Positions 57,232 to 64,000 of a stretch of 64,000 nt of DNA are shown piece by piece. The notes under the pieces are model-generated. The model saw only the letters and a list, made by a program, of their open reading frames with translations, ran no database searches and was not told the DNA's origin. The translations under genes were made by a program, and so were the position numbers. Source of the stretch: Arthonia radiata (taxonomy: Eukaryota > Ascomycota > Arthoniomycetes > Arthoniales > Arthoniaceae); contig PSQN01000016.1 of NCBI GenBank assembly GCA_002989075.1, positions 1,903,346-1,967,345 on the forward strand, written 5' to 3'. Positions within the stretch are counted from its first letter, which is position 1; the number at the start of each line of letters is the position of its first letter.

Positions 57232-58108
57232 GCTTGCAGCGAGTGGAAGGCGCACGTCCTATGGTCGGTCGAAGTGTACACTCTTGATCGCCGCCTTTCA
57301 TTGTCAGCAAGCGAGCAATGACCACAGGATGATAGACATCGTCAATGCTCGTCGTCGTATCACAAGCCCATCCTGCAGCGACAGTCATGGCTCCTAGAAA
57401 TCAGTGAACACGGCCCACCTGCAATACAAGAGATCCAAGCCTTTCTGCACGCGATGCCGTTGGTGTATGTGACCTTGAAACCAAGCAATATACACACTCG
57501 CTTGCAAGGCTGAGCCTGTACGATCGACACGACAACTAGCGCCGCACGCTTGTAGTGGCTTTCCTAGGCCATCCGTCGGAAAGGGCCATTGAGGAGGGTG
57601 GCCGATGCCGGACAGCTGCTCAACACTTCAGAGGATCATGGGCACAGCGTGCATTGGTGATGCACAAGAGCAAGCCTGTATGCAAAGAGCAAACCTCTGA
57701 GGTGTTTTTGCAACGTCTCGTGAAGAGTCTTTGCCAAGAGCTTGTGTTCCAGCGGGAGATCAAGAAAGATCAAAATGCTCCAAATAATTGCCGAAGATGG
57801 ATAGCTCAACAGGATCTTGTCCCACCTGAGTGAGCGCAAATCGCAGGGATGTGTCCGGATACAGCATGCTGTGGTAAGGCAACTTACACGCTAGTGTTGA
57901 AGTGTTTGCAGACGGCTAACAACTCCGCATACGTTCCATGTGCAACCTGGTTGAGGTCCAGGTTGGCAGCTGTCAAAGTCAAATAGTATGAATTAGCATC
58001 CTCATACCGGGTACAGCTCTGGTAGTCTCCCAATCATCTCGTCAAACATTCTCGCACGGCCCGCACCCCGCATTCGGTGCGGCCCGTATAGCTCCTGCAG
58101 AAGCACTC
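57232..58108. other. Intergenic, 0.9 kb, divergent promoter region
   Basis: Between the dehydratase (minus) and the ABM-like gene (+). It has a GC-rich hairpin-like repeat (CCGCACC...GGTGCGG, about 58065-58086) just before the latter. A 92-codon + frame at 57555-57833 has no family resemblance; no gene is called. Confidence 0.4.
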
Positions 58109-58577
58109 ATGATGGATAGCGCCTACCGCATCACGGTCACGCTCAACCCGGTACCAGGTAAAGTTGACGAGGTGACACAACCGAGTCATGTCGGTTCGCA
58201 ATCCACTTGACTGATCTGATCCACACCAGTTACGTCAGCTCCTGCGCGAGTCGATCACCAAGATACGCATACACGACGAACAGTGCCTCCGGTACGAAGT
58301 ACTAGAAGTTAGCGTGTCCGATGCAGGCGACCCGCACCATTTTCAGATCATCGAAGAGTGAGTTCCACATACTTCAACGTCTTTAACGTCTGCTAGATCC
58401 ACCCTGCTGACTGAGTCCGTTCGTGGAGATAGATGGACAAGTCGGTCCGCATTTGAGGAGCATATTGCACGTGAGCGGCATGTAGCTATCTGTGAGGACA
58501 TCGAACAGCGAGAGTTATTGGCCAAGCCCTATTCGCAGGCTGATGTCAAGTCAATCGGAGGGGTTCGATGGTGTTAA
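58109..58577 (+). CDS. Antibiotic biosynthesis monooxygenase (ABM)-fold small protein
   Basis: Three short exons, 58109-58171, 58230-58357 and 58433-58577, give 111 aa, the usual size of a single ABM domain. Splicing joins YRITVTLNPVPGKVDE to LRQLLRESITKIR, and FQIIEE to WTSRSAFEEHIARERHVAI. This matches the family pattern of a first strand with PGK, a central acidic/aromatic strand (CLRYEVLEV), IIExW and a conserved His (EEHI). Introns are 58 and 75 bp, phases 0 and 2; the first has a non-consensus GTGACA donor. The family includes cofactor-free oxygenases of polyketide quinones and detoxifying quinol monooxygenases. It lies 117 bp before the MFS transporter on the same strand, suggesting a functional link. 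The start could be the second ATG (58112). Confidence 0.72.
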
Positions 58578-58693
58578 GCTTCGTAATCTCCTTTCGTGGT
58601 GGCACATCTGATACTCTGTTGGATTTGCCTGTCGCTCCTTGCAAAACCTTCCGCCATTGGAATATTATAGGTGTAAAGGCAAACCATAGCACA

Positions 58694-60297
58694 ATGAGAT
58701 TTCCAGATACGAAGCGCCTGAGAGCTTCCAAGCTGTTTACCAAACTTGTTGTGTGCTTTGCGTCCTTTCTGGATGCCTTGTTCTATGGGCTAGTCGTTCC
58801 AGTCCTTCCTTTCGCTTTGTCCGATCATATCCATGTACCAGATGACCAGCTTCAGCAATGGAACTCCATCCTTCTTGGAGCTTTCAGTCTTGCTATTGCA
58901 TTCGCCTCGGGTGAGTACACCAATAGATTAAAAGGCAGAATGACCGGCAACTGACGCGATTGCTTACCACCCCTCCAGTGCCTGTCGGATGGATTGGCGA
59001 CCATGCCCCGAATCGAAAAATGCCGTTCGTGGGCGGCTCCATCATCTTAGCTGGCTCAACATTAGTGTTCATGTGCACGAATTCGCTCCTCCTTCTTGCA
59101 CTCGCTCGAATATTGCAAGGTGTAGCTGCAGCAGTCGCTGCCACTGTCGGCGGGGCCATTCTTTTAGACAAATGCGGTGAGAAAGATATCGGAGAGGCAT
59201 CAGGTTGGAGGTTCACTGCTCTCATCCTCGGCTTCGCTTTGGGTCCAATCTTCGGTGGCATGCTCTACGACTCTGGTGGATGGTATGCGGTATTCACGCC
59301 AGCTTTGTGTCTTGTCCTATTCGAGATCATTCTCCGAGCTTCACTCATCGAAGGGAAAGAGCCTCTCCGAGATATTGCGTCCCCTTTACTCCAAGACAGA
59401 AACAATGGACCAAAATATTATGGCACAAGGGATAATATGAACGATGCGAGCTCTGGCGAGACTGGCGGCGATCAGGCTGGCGCACCACAGCCAGAGTCCA
59501 AAAGCGCTGGTGATCCTCCGAAAAGTTGGGCTTTGGGCATCTTGGCCACTTGTCCACGATTTGTTGTTATCTGTCTGGCAAACAGTACTGCGAACAGCCT
59601 CTCTGGAGCTTTGGAGAGTGTGGTAGGTGGTAAGTCCGTCCACCAAGATCTAACACGCTGACAAATTACTGTGACTAGCTTCCACTGTATGGACATGAGG
59701 TGTTTGGAATGAGCGCTCAAGCAGCAGGCTTGATATTTCTTCCTTTCTGCATTCCAATAGTGTTCTCACCGCTCGCGGGGACATACGTAGATAAGGTTGG
59801 CGCCAGAGGGCCATGCAGTATATCTTTCGCCCTGGGTGGGATCGCATTCTTACTCATGGCGCTCGTCCGACATGATACGGCTGCAGACTTGGCTCTGCTG
59901 ATCGTGGGTCTTTTGATGTTTGGCGTCATCTTTACGTTTGCTTCGGTATCTGCCTCCTCGGAAGTCGCAGCCATCGTTATTGAGCTTGAGGCAGCTCATC
60001 CTAGAGCGTTTGGGAAAGCTGGGGCATACTCAATAGCATTGGGTAAGCGCGGTGATCTTAAAAAGTGCTTCAATCGCCCCGCTGACTTCGAGAATAGGAG
60101 TTGGCAACACTACCGTAGCTTGCGGGATCATGGTAGGGACCTTGTACGGAGGTTTCTTACGTGGAGGCCTAGGCTGGCCGGCAATGAACGGTTTCATGGC
60201 ATTCCTGTGCATAGTAAATGCGGTCGCCATCAGTCTCATCACTGGGAGGCCGATGAAGAGCAGGGAGGTTCCGAACCCGGCTGCTGTTCTAGCTTAA
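58694..60297 (+). CDS. MFS transporter (drug:H+ antiporter / VMAT-like)
   Basis: Four exons: 58694-58910, 58979-59622, 59679-60042, 60098-60297; 474 aa, about 12 membrane segments. First helix LVVCFASFLDALFYGLVVPV; motif A GWIGDHAPNRKMPFVGG after helix 2; motif-B-like ALARILQGVAAAVAA; motif-C-like ALILGFALGPIFGGML. A long hydrophilic central loop (about residues 220-265) is rich in Ser, Gly and Asp. The second half begins LPLYGHEVFGMSAQAAGLIF. Introns are 55-68 bp. The last acceptor is AATAG at 60097, chosen because it gives YSIALGVGNTTVACGIMVG in frame. Likely exports a small molecule from the neighbouring pathway or confers resistance; substrate unknown. Convergent with the Mpv17-like gene. 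Confidence 0.87.
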
Positions 60298-60401
60298 GTC
60301 TGTATACTCAGCACTACGAAGCCCACAATGAAAGAAGCATGAACGTATCCAGACCATATCGTTTGCATGATAGCGCAATGTCAATAGCCCGCAGTTTGTG
60401 C

Positions 60402-61178
60402 TCAAGGCAGAACCGCAACAATCGTAATGTAGATGCCCCAACACATGCCAACAGCGGTGTAGAAGACCATACGCATTTCTGCCCGGACAAGAGTGAGACC
60501 GACAACGCTTGCTGCGGGCCAAAGCTTCAATGCATCCAGAAAAAGTCGTAGGAAGTCATCACGTAGACTCTGCCGTATTTGAAGGATGCTGTGGCCCCGC
60601 AGTACACCCCACACAGCAATGAAGGCCACGATGTTGACCCATAGACCAATTAAGAAGCAATCGATGAACCCTGTGAAGACAAAGTAGATTAGCCAGTAGT
60701 CAAGCTGCCCCCAAGCGAGTGAGGAGATCGTACATTTGATCGCAGTGTTTCGAATACTGATCGCTTTCGGCGGATCTGGAATGGATGCATGGTCGAAGTC
60801 CGAGACGGGGGCATCTTCAACGCTACCCGTTTCCTGAGCGTCGTCCTTTGCCAGCAGTTGAGCGTGGACGGAAATGTCTGATTGATCTTCTTGACCGTTT
60901 AGTGGATGAATATTTTGCAAGGGCAATGGGTCTTGGGACTCGCTCTTCTCTGTTGCCACATGCGTTGGGAACTGTGCCTCCAAGTACAGCTGCCAGTAAA
61001 AGTTCGGCGGCACAAGGAGCAGCTGTACAATCAATGAGAGGCCCAGCACGCCCCAATCGAAGTTCACGTCTTCTTTTCTCCACCCATTAATCAATTGCGC
61101 GATCGAATTGCCGATGATTGAAAGGACCTCAGCTTGAAACGTCGCCTGTATGACAGGGAAACTCAAAAGCTTGTCCAT
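60402..61178 (-). CDS. Mpv17/PMP22-like integral membrane protein
   Basis: Single exon, 258 aa. N-terminal helices around EVLSIIGNSIAQLINGW and FDWGVLGLSLIVQLLLVPP; then a hydrophilic loop of about 75 residues (QNIHPLNGQEDQSDISVHAQ) not found in short Mpv17 proteins; then AWGQLDYWLIYFVFTGFIDC and the C-terminal signature region LKLWPAASVVGLTLVRAEMR, followed by VGMCWGIYITIVA, which corresponds to the WP...R...W.xY block of the Mpv17/PMP22 family. Members sit in mitochondrial, peroxisomal or vacuolar membranes as channels or transport-associated proteins. The loop is unusual, and identity rests mainly on the C-terminal block. Its 3' end is 104 bp from the MFS gene's 3' end. Confidence 0.7.
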   Translation of the reverse strand: MDKLLSFPVIQATFQAEVLSIIGNSIAQLINGWRKEDVNFDWGVLGLSLIVQLLLVPPNFYWQLYLEAQFPTHVATEKSESQDPLPLQNIHPLNGQEDQSDISVHAQLLAKDDAQETGSVEDAPVSDFDHASIPDPPKAISIRNTAIKCTISSLAWGQLDYWLIYFVFTGFIDCFLIGLWVNIVAFIAVWGVLRGHSILQIRQSLRDDFLRLFLDALKLWPAASVVGLTLVRAEMRMVFYTAVGMCWGIYITIVAVLP

Positions 61179-61847
61179 ACCGAGTGACAGTGGTGGGTGC
61201 TTCTTCGATCAGCATAATTGAAGCGACATGGGCCCTTCCATATCTTAAAACAGATGCATTGTTAATTGGTGTAGCGTGACAAGGAGCGCATGAAAGTCAA
61301 TTGTGTCTTGTGCCGGTCCTGGTGACGAGAACGGAGGCAGAAAAGGAAGGGGTCACGTCAGGCCGCACCTTCCAGCCATTGAAACAGCCTGATCAGCCGT
61401 ACCCCATTCTGAGACCCTGCGCGGAAAGCTGACTGCCGATCCCCGGGCATGGGGGTTACTCGTTACACTCACCTGCATCTTCAACCTATCATGCAGGGTG
61501 AGCTCAAACACAGCGCTCATCGCAGGATGTCAAGGACTTTCGAAATATACGTCTCAGTCTCTTTCGACGAGAATGAGCTTGAGACGAAATATCGACGGGC
61601 TTTATTGGAGACTTCTACCGGGCTTTAAGGACAGCGAAGCTCTCGATGGATACGTGTAGAGGTGTTGATTGGATCGATAAACAAAGCCTCAGCCGATTTA
61701 GGGAATTTCATTTGTGCCAAGTCTTACCTGAAGTATCAGGCGCAAGATTCTTGGCAAAATTCCTCCGCCTCTGCCAAACAGCACCTCTGCCAAACAGTCG
61801 CCATCATCCGCCGCGAACGCAATCCTATGAAGATGCTATCTAGCTGT
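61179..61847. other. Intergenic, 0.67 kb, between Mpv17-like and GT2 genes
   Basis: Upstream region of the Mpv17-like gene and 3' region of the glycosyltransferase. Only short ORFs. No repeat or RNA gene seen. Confidence 0.5.
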
Positions 61848-63990
61848 TTACTTCGATGCTGATAGCGACGAGCTATACCAGAGCGCGAGCGCTGCAAATA
61901 CCATCCACAGCCACGCCATTGCCGGTCCTCCTGGCCTTTTTGCAGATTCACGAGGCCGCCATGCCCCATCGTCATCCTCGCAGAGCAGGCTTCGCCTGTC
62001 AGGCATATTGGGAGGCCATAACATGTATTTGATCGGCACGAAACATTTCCAGACGACCTGGATTTGCGTCGAGATGGCGCCCACAAACGGGAAAAGAATG
62101 ACGCACTCGCCGCCTTTGTCCTGTTGTGCCAGCGACCGATGCCGCAAGAGAAGACAGGCAGAGGCGCATAAGATATGGATTGCATTGTATGCAATGCTTG
62201 GATGCAGAAGACGCCATGGAAGACGCGCTCGTCGCGAGGGTGAGCGTTCTTCTAGAGAGACCATCGCATTGGTCGGCAGGAGCTCCACTGTGTACAAGCC
62301 GAACGGTAAGAGAGAGTAAAAACATCGAGCCGCGTAATCTGCGCGTAGAGTCAATTCAGGGTAATAATCAAGAGAGTCTATCCAACTCACAAGGCGCACA
62401 CCAGACATCACAATGCAGTAAATTCTGGATGCCTATGGGTCCGTATATGATGTGATTGTTGAGCTCGTGCGAGACGAGTGCCGCCAAGAACGATACTGTC
62501 AGTTGTTTGCTCTCATCGCATGTCAGTACTGCTCCAATGTTGTCGCCGGAGCCAGGCAAAAGACCCAGCGGCAGAGCCAACAATGCCACGATGGTAGCGA
62601 GCGGACTGTATTCCCTGAAGACTTGGAGCCATCCGACGATGCGCTGATCGATGGTCATTCCCGAACACTTGCCGCTCCATGGCATGTAGAAGTCGAAATG
62701 TCTGTGGACCCAGATCGCACTGTCGATCTTCAACACATCAGTCATGTTCAATCATTCGGATGGTAAGGGAGACTCACCCAATACGCCCTTTGCTTCAAAT
62801 GTGCCTGAAGCGACTCGGGAGCAAGTCCCGCCTGCAGCTGCTCTCGAACAAAGGCTATCTTCCAGCCTGCATTGCTGAGACTGGAGGAACACATGAAGTC
62901 ATCTCCTGCATCAACTTGTGGAAGACCCCCGATACTTTCCAACGCTTCGCGCCGGGCTAGCCAGCCGGACCCGGTACACATTGCTGCATCGATTCGATCA
63001 TCTAATGGCTCATAGATTTCGAACAGGACATCTAACTCTGCTTGCGAACCAAAAGGATCACCTGGCGGTACGTTGTAATACCGCTTCGATCTGTCAGCAA
63101 ATCCACGACTCTTCAATAGCAGCAGCAAAGGACCAACCTGAGGAGGGCAGGCAAGCGCTGTTGCTGGGTTGAGGACGAGGTGAGGTATCATTCTTCTTAG
63201 CCATGACTTTTCCGGTATCATGTCGGTGTCGAGGGAAGCAAAATACTCCGAACCGTTGCCAAAAGACGCAGTATAGTCAGCTGCGAACTGCAGATTGCCT
63301 GATTTGTAATAGGTCTTCTGGCCCCGTGGCACTCTTCTGGCCAGGTAGTATATCTCCGGCCCGGCCTGCTTTCTAGCTGCAGCAGCGAGCGTCTCCACCT
63401 CCTTCCGTAAGTCCTCGCTGTGGCCATCATCGAGGACGAATGCACGGTATCGCGAGGTAGGATAGTCCAGGTACCGAATCTGAACCTATATCAGCAGCCT
63501 TGACTTCTTTTCTAGTTGCAAGAGCACATACAGCTACCAAAGTATCCATGACAACATCACTTGGCTCTCCGCACGTCGGAAGAAACACATCTATCAGTGG
63601 AGCGGTGTCGTCTTGCAACTCGTATCTCGGACGGTCGCTATGAACTGCGGGCTGAACGCTTGCATAAAAAGTATTCAGAGAAAAGAAGAATTGGGGCAAT
63701 GCAAGAGCCATCTCGGCGAAAGCGATTGCCCACAGTCGCCAGAGGAGTTTTCCATTGCGCTCTTCTGCTCTTCGAATCAACACGATCTCGAAGACAGTAT
63801 ATGCTACCCAAAGAGACCAAGATACGACGAGCGAGGCTCGAAACGTGCGCGGTTGCTGGTCTGGCTTCGAGGGACTCGCTGGCTCTCCCCGAATCTTGTA
63901 TTTTCCCGCGGTTCCGTCAAAGTCCTCGGCTTTGAAAGATGAGTGAAGAGGTTTACCCGGTGGGTCTATGCTAAGATTGTTGTTTGCCAT
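61848..63990 (-). CDS. Family 2 processive glycosyltransferase (cellulose/chitin synthase-like membrane protein)
   Basis: Four exons: 63990-63532, 63485-62778, 62727-62391, 62338-61848; 664 aa, complete at both ends (start 10 bp inside the window edge). Two N-terminal membrane helices (SLVVSWSLWVAYTVFEIVLI and IAFAEMALALPQFFFSL) are followed by a GT-A domain: LIDVFLPTCGEPSDVVMDTL, FVLDDGHSEDL (first Asp), SLDTDMIPEKSW (DxD), DAGDDFMCSS (catalytic-base region) and QRAYW (the QxxRW-type acceptor motif). The C-terminal part has several helices, including PLATIVALLALPLGLLPG and LWMVFAALALWYSSS. Introns are 46-52 bp and each join restores the family sequence (LVA|VQIRYLDYP, QRAYW|IDSAIW, CAP|Y|YAARCF). 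Such proteins extrude a polysaccharide at the plasma membrane. A GT2 of this type in Zymoseptoria is needed for hyphal growth; orthology is not shown here. Confidence 0.88.
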
Positions 63991-64000
63991 TACTGGATGT

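Noticed and set aside
1-64000. CRISPR array, rRNA or tRNA genes, bacterial-type operons
   Set aside because: No regularly spaced repeats, no rRNA-like blocks and no cloverleaf-like sequence that I could support; intron-bearing eukaryotic genes make CRISPR and operons implausible.

Overview
The window looks like a chromosome segment of a filamentous ascomycete. The evidence is many short GT-AG introns (about 45-105 bp), fungal gene families, and retrotransposons destroyed by C-to-T/G-to-A change in the manner of repeat-induced point mutation (RIP). Gene content and AT-rich repeat blocks next to compact gene-rich DNA suggest a Dothideomycete, perhaps of the Mycosphaerellaceae kind; that placement is inference.

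Layout, 1-35.5 kb: an AT-rich block made entirely of nested LTR retrotransposons. Ty3/gypsy copy A (+ strand, 5' end outside the window) has its 3' LTR split by a second, related copy B (minus strand, 5904-13178). Next come the 3' tail of one Ty1/copia element (G) and a second copia element F (minus strand, 14237-35512). F is interrupted by two full-length copies of a second gypsy family, D (+, 14686-22697) and E (minus, 27203-35214). The 5-bp target-site duplications of B, D, E and F can be read directly. All pol genes are full of stops. Both gypsy families carry a cysteine-containing ORF in antisense between pol and the 3' LTR. RIP damage stops abruptly near 34.3 kb, inside element E, so the right-hand LTRs of E and F and the E gag start are nearly intact.

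Layout, 35.5-64 kb: ordinary gene-dense DNA. It holds a NACHT-domain NLR-like gene about 0.6 kb from the repeat block (36120-39328), the class III PI3-kinase VPS34 (40510-43315), and a tandem array of six small, strongly diverged minus-strand genes of a family I do not recognise (44756-49984). These are followed by a PhyH-like and an IPNS-like 2-oxoglutarate oxygenase, an NmrA-like Rossmann protein, an NDP-glucose 4,6-dehydratase with a 13-nt microexon, a small antibiotic-biosynthesis-monooxygenase (ABM) fold protein, an MFS transporter, an Mpv17/PMP22-like membrane protein and a family 2 glycosyltransferase.

How they fit together: 51.4-64 kb has the tailoring and transport content of a specialised-metabolite or glycoconjugate locus, but no PKS, NRPS or terpene backbone enzyme is in view. 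The six-gene small-protein array and the antisense ORFs of the retroelements are the least explained parts of the window. Exon models were built by eye from reading frame, splice sites and family conservation; no alignment or expression data were available.
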